A stretch of 64,000 nucleotides of DNA from an uncultured Eubacteriales bacterium (lineage in GTDB: Bacteria > Bacillota > Clostridia > Oscillospirales > Oscillospiraceae). The position numbers and the translations under genes are program-made. Location of the stretch: positions 62,001 to 126,000 of the forward strand of contig ONEB01000001.1 in the NCBI GenBank assembly GCA_900316745.1. The letters run 5' to 3'. This document shows positions 34,734 to 42,874 of the stretch, piece after piece (within the stretch, counting starts at the first letter, position 1; each line of letters starts with the position of its first letter). The notes under the pieces are model-generated. The model was not told the origin of the DNA and searched no databases. It worked only from the letters and a program-made list of their open reading frames with translations.

Positions 34734-35546
34734 CTATTCGTTCTCCTTTGTGAGTGTTTCGTTCATGCTGCCGGTTCGGTAGCCCTGCAGATCCAGCGTG
34801 ACATAAGCAAAGCCGAGCGCGCGGAGCTTTGCGCCCAGCTGCGCGCGCATCTCCGGCGCTGCAAGCCGCAGGATGTCCCCGGGCTCTGCTTCGACGCGGG
34901 CGAGCTCGCCGTGCACGCGCACGCGCACCTGCCGGAAGCCAAGGTCGTGCAGAAAGGCCTCCGCCGCGTCCACGCGCCGCAGCCCCTCCTGCGTGATGCG
35001 CTCGCCGTAGGCAAAGCGGGAAGCAAGGCACGCGCACGAGGGCTTGTCCCAGGTGTCGAGTCCAAGCTCTCTCGAGAGCGCGCGGATCATGGCCTTTGTC
35101 AGCCCCGCCTCGCGCAGCGGGCTTTTCACGTCCAGCTCCGCGATTGCGCGCAGCCCGGGCCGATAGTCGCCCTCGTCGTCGAGGTTCGAGCCCTCCGCCA
35201 CGACGGCGGCGCCGCTTGCCCGCGCGGCCTCCGAAAGCGCCGAGAAGATCTGCTTCTTGCAGTGATAGCAGCGGTCGGGCGGATTTGTATAAAAGCCCGG
35301 CAAACGCATCACGTCCGGCTGAACTATGATATGCCGCACGCCGAGCGCGGCGCAGAAGGCCTTTGCCGCCTCGAGCTCGCGCTCGGGCACCGCCTCGATC
35401 GCCGCGGTGACGGCGACGGCGTTTGCGCCCAGAGCATCGTGCGCCGCCTTCAGCAGAAGCGTCGAGTCCACGCCTCCGGAAAACGCCACGGCGACGCTGC
35501 CATAGCTTTTTAGGCAATTGATCAGGTTTACATAATGTTCATTCAT
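34734..35546 (-). CDS. larE: LarE, sacrificial sulfur transferase for nickel-pincer cofactor
   Basis: 270-residue PP-loop protein that adenylates P2CMN and donates sulfur in synthesis of the NPN cofactor. PP-loop SGGVDST at residues 23-29; Cys-bearing motifs CYHCKKQIFSAL and PSCACLASRF follow. The two Cys-rich motifs hint at a cluster-bound, catalytic-type LarE rather than the one-Cys sacrificial kind, but this is uncertain. ATG 35546 lies within the end of larC. Its start MNEHYVN contains a TTATGTAAAC motif. Confidence 0.92.
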   Translation of the reverse strand: MNEHYVNLINCLKSYGSVAVAFSGGVDSTLLLKAAHDALGANAVAVTAAIEAVPERELEAAKAFCAALGVRHIIVQPDVMRLPGFYTNPPDRCYHCKKQIFSALSEAARASGAAVVAEGSNLDDEGDYRPGLRAIAELDVKSPLREAGLTKAMIRALSRELGLDTWDKPSCACLASRFAYGERITQEGLRRVDAAEAFLHDLGFRQVRVRVHGELARVEAEPGDILRLAAPEMRAQLGAKLRALGFAYVTLDLQGYRTGSMNETLTKENE

Positions 35547-36714
35547 AGAGCAGCTCCCGTGCCTCGTCAAGCGTCAGATCCGCCTCGCGGGCGATCCGGC
35601 GCAGGTCATCGAACTCTGCCTTTTCTCGCTCGACGCCGTAGCCCTCGGAGCGCTTGACGCGCACCGGGCCGTAGGGCGTCTCGACCATGCGCTCGGCCCT
35701 GCGCAGCACATAGCGGCGGCAGAGCGTTTCGCGGATGCCGAGCGTCGTCGTATGGCGGAAGAGGGCGCGCACCATCTCGTCGCGCTGGTCCTCCCGGCAG
35801 AGGCACGTCAGGATCACGCCGGGGCGGTTTTTCTTCATGCCGATGGGCGTGTAATAGGCGTCCGGCGCGCCGAGGCGCAAAAGCTCTTCGATCGCAAAGC
35901 CCACCGCCTCGGGGCTCATATCGTCCACGTTGCAGCTGAGCTCCACGATGGTCTCCTCGACGCTGCCGAGTACGGCGCGCACGGCGGAGAGCTTCGGGAA
36001 GTCTTTCTTTCCCATGCCATAGCCGATCCGCTCCGCCGTCATGGCGGGCTGGCGGCTGTAAGTCTGCGCAAAGTGCTTGATGAGCGCAGCGCCGGTGGGC
36101 GTGCAGAGCTCGCCCTCCATGTCGCCGGCAAGGGACGGCACGCCGCGCAGAATCCGCGCGGTCGCCGGAGCGGGCACGGACAGGCGCCCGTGGGCGCAGA
36201 GAATCTCGCCAAAGCCGGTGCAGACGGGACTTGCCGTGATGTGCTCTGGCCGAAGCTCATGCAGGATCAGGCATGCGGCGGTGATGTCCGCGATGGCGTC
36301 CATCGACCCGAGCTCGTGGAAATGGATGTGCTCCATTGTCGTGCCGTGTACCTCCGCCTCCGCCTCGGCGATCTCCTGATAGACCGCAAGCACATCTCGG
36401 CGGACTGTTTCGGGCACATCCAGCCCCGCGACGATCTCACGGATCTCAAACATGCCGCGGTGGACATGCGCATGGTGGTGAGGGTGCGCGTCCGGGACGC
36501 CCTGCTCTTCCTCCTCCTCGCGGAAGAGGACGGTGAGGTGCGTGCCGACGACGCCGTGCTTCTCCACACGCTGCGCTGAGAACGTCACGCCGGGGATTTT
36601 GGCGGCATTCAGGCGCGCAAGCATGGCGTCCCGATCCTGGCAGAGCTCCAGCAGCGCCGCCGAGAGCATATCGCCCGCGGCGCCGGCAGAGACGTCGAGA
36701 AAGAGCGCTCTCAT
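35539..36714 (-). CDS. larC: LarC, nickel insertion protein / cyclometallase
   Basis: 391-residue protein that inserts nickel into the pincer cofactor. N-terminal LFLDVSAGAAGDML is family-typical; a His-rich loop HPHHHAHVHR at about residues 77-86 suits nickel handling; HIHFHELGSMDAIADITA and LSCNVDDMSPE follow. In Lactiplantibacillus plantarum larC is split by a programmed frameshift, whereas here it is one intact frame. Overlaps larB by 4 bases and larE by 8. Confidence 0.95.
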   Translation of the reverse strand: MRALFLDVSAGAAGDMLSAALLELCQDRDAMLARLNAAKIPGVTFSAQRVEKHGVVGTHLTVLFREEEEEQGVPDAHPHHHAHVHRGMFEIREIVAGLDVPETVRRDVLAVYQEIAEAEAEVHGTTMEHIHFHELGSMDAIADITAACLILHELRPEHITASPVCTGFGEILCAHGRLSVPAPATARILRGVPSLAGDMEGELCTPTGAALIKHFAQTYSRQPAMTAERIGYGMGKKDFPKLSAVRAVLGSVEETIVELSCNVDDMSPEAVGFAIEELLRLGAPDAYYTPIGMKKNRPGVILTCLCREDQRDEMVRALFRHTTTLGIRETLCRRYVLRRAERMVETPYGPVRVKRSEGYGVEREKAEFDDLRRIAREADLTLDEARELLYE

Positions 36715-37469
36715 TTCTTGCCCTCCAGGTGGTTGATCATGCTGGCGAGATAGCCGCCGCCGAAGCCGTTGTCGATATTCACAACGCTCACGCCGCTGGC
36801 ACAGGAGTTGAGCATGCTCAGAAGCGCCGCAACGCCGCCGAGGCTCGCGCCGTAGCCCACGCTCGTCGGAACGGCGATCACGGGGCAGTCGGCGAGTCCG
36901 CCGATAACGGACGGCAGCGCGCCCTCCATGCCCGCAACGGCGACGATGCAGCGCGCGGACATGATGGGCTCGATGTTATGCAGCAGACGGTGAACGCCCG
37001 AAACGCCCACATCATACAGGCGCGTGACTTTGTTGCCGAGCGCCTCTGCCGTGAGCGCGGCTTCCTCGGCAACTGCCATATCGCTCGTGCCGCCCGTGGC
37101 GACAACAATTGTGCCGTCGCCGTCAGGCTCCGGCAGCTCGCCGATCAGTCCGATTCTGGCAAGGGCGTTATATTCCAGCGGATGCGCCGCATGAATCAGG
37201 TCGGCGGTCTCGGGCGAGATGCGCGTGATCATGATGGTCTTCTGCCCGCGCTCGCGCATGGCAGAGGCAATGCGGATGATCTGGTCGCTGGTCTTGCCCG
37301 CGCCGTAGATGACCTCCGCGACGCCCTGACGAAGCTCGCGGTGGTGATCCACCTTGGCAAAGCCGAGATCCTCAAACGGCTCCAGCTTTAATTTGAGCAT
37401 GGCATCCTGCGGCGTGATCGCGCCGTCCCGCACGGCCTCCAGGGTATGCAGAATGTCTCTCTGACTCAT
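36711..37469 (-). CDS. larB: LarB, NaAD carboxylase/hydrolase
   Basis: 252-residue enzyme related to the PurE-type AIR carboxylases, which carboxylates nicotinic acid adenine dinucleotide in the first step of nickel-pincer cofactor synthesis. Signatures: KLKLEPFEDLGFAKVDHHRE, EVIYGAGKT and GGTSDMAVAEEA, VAGMEGALPSVIGGL near the C-terminus. First gene of larBCE; start preceded by GAAAGGAACGATGTCTG. No larA lies in the window. Confidence 0.95.
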   Translation of the reverse strand: MSQRDILHTLEAVRDGAITPQDAMLKLKLEPFEDLGFAKVDHHRELRQGVAEVIYGAGKTSDQIIRIASAMRERGQKTIMITRISPETADLIHAAHPLEYNALARIGLIGELPEPDGDGTIVVATGGTSDMAVAEEAALTAEALGNKVTRLYDVGVSGVHRLLHNIEPIMSARCIVAVAGMEGALPSVIGGLADCPVIAVPTSVGYGASLGGVAALLSMLNSCASGVSVVNIDNGFGGGYLASMINHLEGKK

Positions 37470-37516
37470 CAGACATCGTTCCTTTCAGTATTCCCATTTC
37501 ATATCATAATAGTGTA

Positions 37517-37545
37517 ATTATATAGAAAAATCCGCAAACGGTCAA
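37517..37545 (-). promoter_or_regulatory. lar operon promoter inside a terminator
   Basis: On the minus strand TTGACC (37540-37545), 17-base spacer, TATAAT (37517-37522). The -35 lies in the loop and stem of the terminator at 37530-37557. Confidence 0.6.
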
Positions 37546-37557
37546 CCGTCTGCGGAT
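37530..37557 (-). terminator. Terminator of the DUF2804 gene
   Basis: ATCCGCAGACGG pairs with CCGTTTGCGGAT on the minus strand (one wobble), loop TTGA, then TTTTTC. Confidence 0.8.
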
Positions 37558-37563
37558 CGTGTC

Positions 37564-38607
37564 TCACCATTTGTTCATGACCTTTTCGGCAAAGCCGGGA
37601 AGCTCCCGGATCTCGAGCACCGTGCCGTCGTCGAGCACCGCCCTGCCGGTAAACCTGCCGAACACCTGATGCTGGTCGCTTTTGAGCACCTTGAAATCCG
37701 TGCAGCTCGCGCGGTCGAGCACGGGCGTGAAGTCCATCTCAAACCGCCCGTCGTCCGAGGAAAACGTCCACGGCTTCATGTAATCGGGCGTGTGCCTCCC
37801 GTCGTCGCCGGGGATGTGAAAGCGCACTTGACTGAGCTTGTGCGCTCTGCCGTTGTAAAAGAGCATGTTTTCGCTCGCGGCCGAGGTATCGCCGAAGCCG
37901 TAGCCGATGTTGAAACCGAACGGCACACCCTCGTGCAGCCCGGACGCGCTGCCCCAGTACCAGGTGTTGTCATACGTCCAGACGCCGCGACCCCAGTCGA
38001 GCACGGCAAAGCTATCGGCAGGATCAAACGTATAGGTCGTGCCGTGGTAGCCGTAGGTCACAAAGCCCTCGGCGCGCATGCAGTTGATCTTCTGGTTATA
38101 GTAAAAGTGCTTCGGCTTGTCAAAGGGCGTGGCGATGACCATGCTCTCCTCCGGCTCGTCATAGAGCGTCACTTTGGCATAGAGCGCGCCCTCAGGGCCG
38201 AACTTCTTCATCTGGGCCATGAGCGTACGCTTCCCCGGCTGGACGTCGAAGACGATGTCATAGCCCTTTTTGTGGATCTCCGTTCTGCCGGAAGCCGAGG
38301 ACTCGGGGAGATTCGTCTTGCCGAGCGTGAGGACGCGCATGGGGCTTGTGGTAATCTCCCAGCCCTCCTCGAAGTTCAGAAGCGAGACGGAATCCAGTCC
38401 CATATAGCCGTTGTCCGCGATCGTGAGGCACAGGGCGAAGCGGCCGTTGTTCACGCAGTAGTAGTCCCACTCCTTCAGGCGCAGGGGGCTTGCCTTCACG
38501 TCCGCGCGGCGGTAGACCGGCAGAAGGCGCTTGGCATAGCCGGGCTCGGTCAGGTCGCCCGCAGCGTTGAGAAGCATGATCGGGCGGGTGATTTCATGCT
38601 GGCTCAC
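37564..38607 (-). CDS. DUF2804 domain protein
   Basis: 347-residue protein matching the DUF2804 family: opening EITRPIMLLNAAGDLTEPGY, then WDYYCVNNGRFALCLTIADN and late GVPFGFNIGYGFGDTSAASE. Beta-rich with no signal peptide. Function is unknown. GTG start at 38607 overlaps the dnaC stop (GTGA), and GGAG lies upstream, so it is co-translated with dnaC-dnaD although no replication role is implied. Confidence 0.88.
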   Translation of the reverse strand: MSQHEITRPIMLLNAAGDLTEPGYAKRLLPVYRRADVKASPLRLKEWDYYCVNNGRFALCLTIADNGYMGLDSVSLLNFEEGWEITTSPMRVLTLGKTNLPESSASGRTEIHKKGYDIVFDVQPGKRTLMAQMKKFGPEGALYAKVTLYDEPEESMVIATPFDKPKHFYYNQKINCMRAEGFVTYGYHGTTYTFDPADSFAVLDWGRGVWTYDNTWYWGSASGLHEGVPFGFNIGYGFGDTSAASENMLFYNGRAHKLSQVRFHIPGDDGRHTPDYMKPWTFSSDDGRFEMDFTPVLDRASCTDFKVLKSDQHQVFGRFTGRAVLDDGTVLEIRELPGFAEKVMNKW

Positions 38608-39590
38608 AGGCCTTGCTCCTTTCTCTGGCGGCGGATATCCGTGCCCAGAAACGGCAGCGTCTGGTATTCACCCTCGAGGCGCGAGAGGATTTGGGGCGAA
38701 TAGCAGCGCTGAAGATCGGCGTCGGTGAGATTCGTGGAGATGATGGTGGCCCTGCCGTTTACAAGGCGCGTATTGATGAGCGTGTACAGCGCGCTCACGG
38801 AATAGGGCGAGATCATCTCCGTGCCGAGATCATCAAGGATCATGAGATCACAGGAGAGATACTGCTCCACGCGCGCCTGTCCCTGCTCGCCCGCCGGGGT
38901 GAACGGACGAAACTTCGCCGCCTCAAACGCCGCGAGGCAGGTGCTCGCCGTCTCATAAGCCACGCTGCAGCCGCGCGCGGAGACCACGCGCGCAATGCAG
39001 GCGGAGAGATACGTCTTGCCAAGCCCCGTCCCGCCCTGCAGCAGCAGATTCGGCGCGCCGGGCGTAAAGCGATCGGCATATTCGCGGGCAAAGTCGCGCG
39101 TCATCGCCATCTGCTCGCGTGCGCCGGTGGCGTCGTCGTACCAGTCGAGCGAGAATTTTTCAAAGGACTCGTCTCCCGCGCGCAGAAGCGAGCTTAAGTC
39201 CGCCGTGGCCTCGGCGTTATAGAGCTTCATGAGACAATCGCAGATGCTCCCGTCCGGGAGATAGCCCTTGTCGCGGCACTTTTTGCACGAGCAGATCTCG
39301 TCCGTCCAGTCCTCGCTCAGTCCGTTTTGCTTCAAGAGCGCGGCGCGCTGTGCCTGCGCGGCGAGATTTTCCTTTCGCAGGGCGGCGACCGCCTCGGAGG
39401 TATCACCCTGCTGCAGGGCGAGCGCATACAGCCGCGGCATCTGCGCGCGCAGCGTTTCGTCCAGCTCGCGAAGACCGGGGATCGTGTCATAGGCGCGCTG
39501 CTCGCGGCGGCGGCGCGTTTCCTCGTTCGCCGCGCGGCGCGCAGAGAGCTTCTCCCGCGCGCGGGCGAGATAGATTCCGTTCAATGCCAT
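38604..39590 (-). CDS. dnaC: DnaC/DnaI-type ATP-binding protein (helicase loader)
   Basis: 328-residue AAA+ protein related to DnaI/DnaC loaders that place the replicative helicase on DNA. An N-terminal coiled region ends in a zinc-like Cys cluster (CSCKKC...CDC, about residues 99-119), as in DnaI. Walker A GGTGLGKTYL near 186, Walker B LMILDDLG, and sensor ATIISTNLT follow. Six bases after dnaD, so the two primosome genes are an operon. Confidence 0.9.
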   Translation of the reverse strand: MALNGIYLARAREKLSARRAANEETRRRREQRAYDTIPGLRELDETLRAQMPRLYALALQQGDTSEAVAALRKENLAAQAQRAALLKQNGLSEDWTDEICSCKKCRDKGYLPDGSICDCLMKLYNAEATADLSSLLRAGDESFEKFSLDWYDDATGAREQMAMTRDFAREYADRFTPGAPNLLLQGGTGLGKTYLSACIARVVSARGCSVAYETASTCLAAFEAAKFRPFTPAGEQGQARVEQYLSCDLMILDDLGTEMISPYSVSALYTLINTRLVNGRATIISTNLTDADLQRCYSPQILSRLEGEYQTLPFLGTDIRRQRKEQGL

Positions 39591-39596
39591 GGGCGG

Positions 39597-40532
39597 TCAC
39601 TCCTCCTTTTTGTCACGCATGCCGCGCAGAAGCTCCTGCGCGCGCGCCAGATCGTTGCGCGGCTGCGCACCGGCGGCAGGCTGTGTCTGGCGGCGCTGCG
39701 CACCGCGCGGATCGCGCTCCCGGACGGCTGCGAGCGTGTGGATGTTCTGGGCATGCCAGCCTTTCAGGATCTTGTCCATATACGCCCAGGTCAGACGGCC
39801 AGTGTTCGTCACGGTGCGATCCCAAGCCTCGGCGATCACATCCACGGGAAACTCCATGTCGATCCAGCTGTCGACATACTTGCGCTCGGTCGGGACGTGC
39901 GGGCGGTCATCAAGCTGCAGCGCGCGCCAGATCTGACCGTGCAGGGAGCGGCGCTCCCGGTCGCGGGCGATATACCGCTCTGCCATATCGAGCGTGAGCA
40001 CCTCGTCATCCGCCCAGTGGCAGGCCACCTTTTCGATGTAGCGGATGCCCGGCGAACGGCCGGGTCCGTTCTTGGCGCGGTATTCGTCAAACACATAGGT
40101 CAGCAGCTGCATCAGCACCTCGGGCGGCAGGCCGAAATGATCCTGCATGCCGAGCAGCTTTTTCATCTCCGCCGCCGTAAGCTTGCGCCCGTAGAGCTGC
40201 TGCGCCATCTGCACGACGCCGGAAAAGCCGCGATCCTCGTTCGTGCGCTGCACAAGCTCCTCGTTGGTATACTCCGGCAGCGTGTGCGTATCCGGCACCG
40301 GCTTCTCGGCGGTTTGCAGGACGCCCGCAGACCGCAGCAGCGCCACTGCCGCACGATAGTCCTCCTCCGACAGGTGCAGCTCCCTCGCCGACGGAAGCTT
40401 GCCGCCCGTGCGCTGCACCGCCAGATATAGAAGCGCCGCCGGCGCGCTGCGCGCGCGGAGCACCTTGTCCAGCTCGTCCACCGGCAGAGAGATGTTCACC
40501 TGCCGCGTGAGCGTATAATTCGTTTCATTCAT
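39597..40532 (-). CDS. dnaD: DnaD domain primosome protein
   Basis: 311-residue protein. The N-terminal winged helix (about 10-85; SARELHLSEEDYRAAVALLR) is followed by a DnaD/DnaB2 domain with FGLPPEVLMQLLTYVFDEYR and YIEKVACHWADDEV. A second DnaB2-like copy is at about 215-260 (RLTWAYMDKILKGWH), ending in a basic tail. The start at 40532 gives MNETNYTLTRQVNISLP; no strong ribosome site is visible. Likely role: remodelling of the origin or restart primosome with the dnaC product. Confidence 0.88.
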   Translation of the reverse strand: MNETNYTLTRQVNISLPVDELDKVLRARSAPAALLYLAVQRTGGKLPSARELHLSEEDYRAAVALLRSAGVLQTAEKPVPDTHTLPEYTNEELVQRTNEDRGFSGVVQMAQQLYGRKLTAAEMKKLLGMQDHFGLPPEVLMQLLTYVFDEYRAKNGPGRSPGIRYIEKVACHWADDEVLTLDMAERYIARDRERRSLHGQIWRALQLDDRPHVPTERKYVDSWIDMEFPVDVIAEAWDRTVTNTGRLTWAYMDKILKGWHAQNIHTLAAVRERDPRGAQRRQTQPAAGAQPRNDLARAQELLRGMRDKKEE

Positions 40533-40612
40533 GTACGTTTTCACGCTTTCTCGTTCGTATGCGGCGTTCGCGGATGGAATGCGCAGAAACGCCCTATTCT
40601 TTATCACGATAC

Positions 40613-40641
40613 AGTATACCATCGTTTCGCGTTTCCCGCAA
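40613..40641 (-). promoter_or_regulatory. Promoter of dnaD-dnaC
   Basis: Minus strand TTGCGG (40636-40641), 17-base spacer, TATACT (40613-40618). The rest of 40642-40768 shows no gene. Confidence 0.6.
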
Positions 40642-40768
40642 TATTCGCGTTCATGTTTCTTACGGGTAGAAAACAGGGGAAAATGGCAAAAAAACAGTGG
40701 CATAATTATCAATTTATACTTGTTATGTTAACAAATTTGTAAACTTTCGTCGAATGAAAGGGAAGCAT

Positions 40769-40797
40769 TTGACATTCTTTGTTTCTTTTGATATAAT
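40769..40797 (+). promoter_or_regulatory. Consensus promoter of the SLH protein gene
   Basis: TTGACA (40769-40774), 17-base spacer, TATAAT (40792-40797): a perfect consensus, fitting a highly expressed surface protein. Confidence 0.85.
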
Positions 40798-40802
40798 ACT
40801 TG

Positions 40803-40856
40803 CGTCTATTATGTGAACTTGTATAGACGGCGTCCGCCCGACCTCTCCCGGCGGAC
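40803..40856 (+). other. Two hairpins in the SLH gene leader
   Basis: CGTCTAT (40803) pairs with ATAGACG (40823), and GTCCGCC (40832) pairs with GGCGGAC (40850), right at the expected 5' end of the transcript. 5' hairpins of this kind often stabilise abundant mRNAs. Confidence 0.5.
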
Positions 40857-40880
40857 CAACCATGAAAGTGAGGGAAATGC

Positions 40881-42086
40881 ATGAAAGGACGACTGAAACA
40901 GCTCACCGGCGTTTTTCTGGCGCTGCTGCTCTGTGTCTCACTCGCCGCGCCTGCGGCTGCTGCGAACCCGAGCGTGAATGATATCGCAACTGCCGCCCTC
41001 GAGCTGATTTCTTCCCACGAGGGAACCTACAACTCGGTCAACGCCAATGACTCCGGCGCGGTATCCGTCGGCAAGATCCAGTGGCACGGCGACCGTGCGC
41101 TGGAGGTCGTGCGGCTGGCTGCAAATTACATGGGCGCAAACGGCGCCGTCGCGATTCTCGGCCAGAGCTTTTATGATGAGATTATGACCGCTTCCAGCTG
41201 GGCGAGCCGCTCTGTGAACGAAACCGAGGCTGCGGCGCTCAGACAGCTGCTCGGATCCGAAGCCGGACACCGCGCGGAGGACGAGATCGGCGCGAGAGAC
41301 CTCTCTCGGTATGTCAACGACGGCATGTCCCGCGGTCTGAGCAATCCGACCACGCTGGTGTACTACTGCGATCTGATGAACCAGTGGCCCGTGCAGGCGT
41401 GGAACATCGCACGTGACACGGTCGCCAAGTACGGCGGCGCTGCCACGGTGGATAAGATCCATGAGATTGCCTGCGCCTCCCCGATGGCGGGCATGCTGCG
41501 TACCCGCGCCTACAACTACTGCATCAACATCCGCTGGGACGGCTACGGCCCGTCCACGGTCGCCGGCATGACCGACGTGCAGCAGGGCATCTGGTATGCC
41601 GCGCCTGTCGAATGGGCGGTCAACAAGGGCATCACGACCGGCACCTCCAGCACGACCTTCTCCCCCGACGCCGTCTGCACCCGCGCGCAGGCCGTCACGT
41701 TCCTGTGGCGCGCGATGGGCGCGCTGAAGCCGACTACGACCGTGCAGGTGTTCTCGGATGTGTCCGCCTCTGACTACTACTACGACGCCGTTATTTGGGC
41801 GGCGGAGCAGGGCATCACCTCCGGCACCGGCAACGGCACCTTCTCCCCGGACAAGGAATGCTCCCGCGGCGAGATCGTCACGTTCCTGTGGCGCGCCAAG
41901 AACATGCCCGCTCCCGGCGGTAGCAACTTCTTCTGGGATGTCGGCGCTGACAGCTACTGCGCGACCGCAGTGGACTGGGCTTATTGTCAGGGCATCACGG
42001 AAGGCAGCGGAGGCGGCATGTTCTCACCCAACGACGCCTGCACCCGCGCGCACATCGTGACGTTCCTGTATCGCGACCAGACGTAA
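40881..42086 (+). CDS. Secreted SLH-domain protein with lysozyme-like N-terminal domain
   Basis: 401-residue exported protein. The signal peptide is residues 1-28, with cleavage after APAAAA. An N-terminal catalytic-looking domain (about 30-215) has SSHEGTYNSVNANDSGAVSV and GKIQWHGDRA, resembling lysozyme or lytic-transglycosylase-like domains; Glu46 is a candidate catalytic residue. Three S-layer-homology repeats follow (about 225-275, 290-340, 350-400; each ends in VTFLWR or VTFLYR), which should anchor it to wall polymer. Own promoter and terminator. Enzymatic role is inferred. Confidence 0.88.
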   Translation: MKGRLKQLTGVFLALLLCVSLAAPAAAANPSVNDIATAALELISSHEGTYNSVNANDSGAVSVGKIQWHGDRALEVVRLAANYMGANGAVAILGQSFYDEIMTASSWASRSVNETEAAALRQLLGSEAGHRAEDEIGARDLSRYVNDGMSRGLSNPTTLVYYCDLMNQWPVQAWNIARDTVAKYGGAATVDKIHEIACASPMAGMLRTRAYNYCINIRWDGYGPSTVAGMTDVQQGIWYAAPVEWAVNKGITTGTSSTTFSPDAVCTRAQAVTFLWRAMGALKPTTTVQVFSDVSASDYYYDAVIWAAEQGITSGTGNGTFSPDKECSRGEIVTFLWRAKNMPAPGGSNFFWDVGADSYCATAVDWAYCQGITEGSGGGMFSPNDACTRAHIVTFLYRDQT

Positions 42087-42103
42087 GCGAATCAAAAAAA
42101 TGA

Positions 42104-42135
42104 CTGCGCATCGCTTTGCGGTGCGCAGCTTTTTT
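42104..42135. terminator. Terminator of SLH gene
   Basis: CTGCGCATCGC pairs with GCGGTGCGCAG (one wobble), loop TTT, then CTTTTTT. Confidence 0.85.
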
Positions 42136-42141
42136 ATGTAC

Positions 42142-42747
42142 CTATGTGCGTTCAATCTCCGAGGCGCTGATCTCAAACGCTGTGCGCGTCTCGACGCCGG
42201 TTTCGGTCTGCTTTCGATATTCGCGCGACTGGAAGCGTCCCTCCAGCGACACGACGTCCCCGACGCTCCACTGCCCGGCGCGCGCCGCCCGATCCCCCCA
42301 GGCGATGCAGGGCAGATAGTCGCTGCGCCCATAGCGGCGGTTGACCGCGACCATGAGATCGCAGATCTCCCGTCCGCGCGGCGTGACGCGCAGGATTGGC
42401 GGTTTGCAGATTGTGCCGGTGAGCCGGACGAGATTCCGGTCCTGCGCCTCCGGCGACAAGAGCGCACGCGCAAACAGCAGAATCACAAGTCTCGCGCCGA
42501 CGCCGCTTTTGTTGTTGAAGCTACGTACCTCTCCCTCCGCGACAATGCGCGCTCCCTCGCGCAGCTCCGCCGCCGTGAGCAGCCGCTCGCGCGAGAGCAC
42601 GTTCACGCAGTCTGCCGCGCCCGAAAGCCGCTCCACGCGCAGCGGAAAGCGGAAAAACCGCTCGCCCCGGCTGACGTGCGACAGCTCCGGCGCAGCCGCA
42701 GCCGTACCGCAGAGCACGGCGTAGTTGTTCGATTCAAATTGCTGCAT
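42142..42747 (-). CDS. Single-stranded DNA-binding protein with two OB folds
   Basis: 201-residue SSB-like protein. Two OB folds in tandem: the first about 8-95 (NNYAVLCGTAAAAPELSHVS), the second about 105-195 (RNLVRLTGTICKPPILRVTP, then NRRYGRSDYLPCIAWGDRAA). The second is the more canonical SSB. There is no acidic SSB tail (DDDIPF-like), so it is probably not the main replicative SSB. Minus strand, monocistronic. Similar duplicated SSBs occur in Clostridia. Confidence 0.85.
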   Translation of the reverse strand: MQQFESNNYAVLCGTAAAAPELSHVSRGERFFRFPLRVERLSGAADCVNVLSRERLLTAAELREGARIVAEGEVRSFNNKSGVGARLVILLFARALLSPEAQDRNLVRLTGTICKPPILRVTPRGREICDLMVAVNRRYGRSDYLPCIAWGDRAARAGQWSVGDVVSLEGRFQSREYRKQTETGVETRTAFEISASEIERT

Positions 42748-42810
42748 AGCCTCTTCTCCCCTCGTGAAAACATAGAACAGTCTATGCCCTGACGAGATGG
42801 GATAGAACGC

Positions 42811-42839
42811 TTGCCAAGTTCTGCGAGGTGCAGTATAAT
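42811..42839 (+). promoter_or_regulatory. Promoter of deoC
   Basis: TTGCCA (42811-42816), 17-base spacer, TATAAT (42834-42839). Confidence 0.65.
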
Positions 42840-42874
42840 TGGAGCAGAAACTACGAAAGAGAGGTTACCCATTT

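Noticed and set aside
32979-35513. 844-codon plus-strand frame across the peptidase and larE genes
   Set aside because: It spans two clear minus-strand genes and has no recognisable domain; a frame artefact of biased codon use.
42811-42839. Possible fourth copy of the TCTGCGAGG repeat tail before deoC
   Set aside because: TCTGCGAGG here lies in the 17-base spacer of a good promoter, with only a weak hairpin and no TGCG loop.
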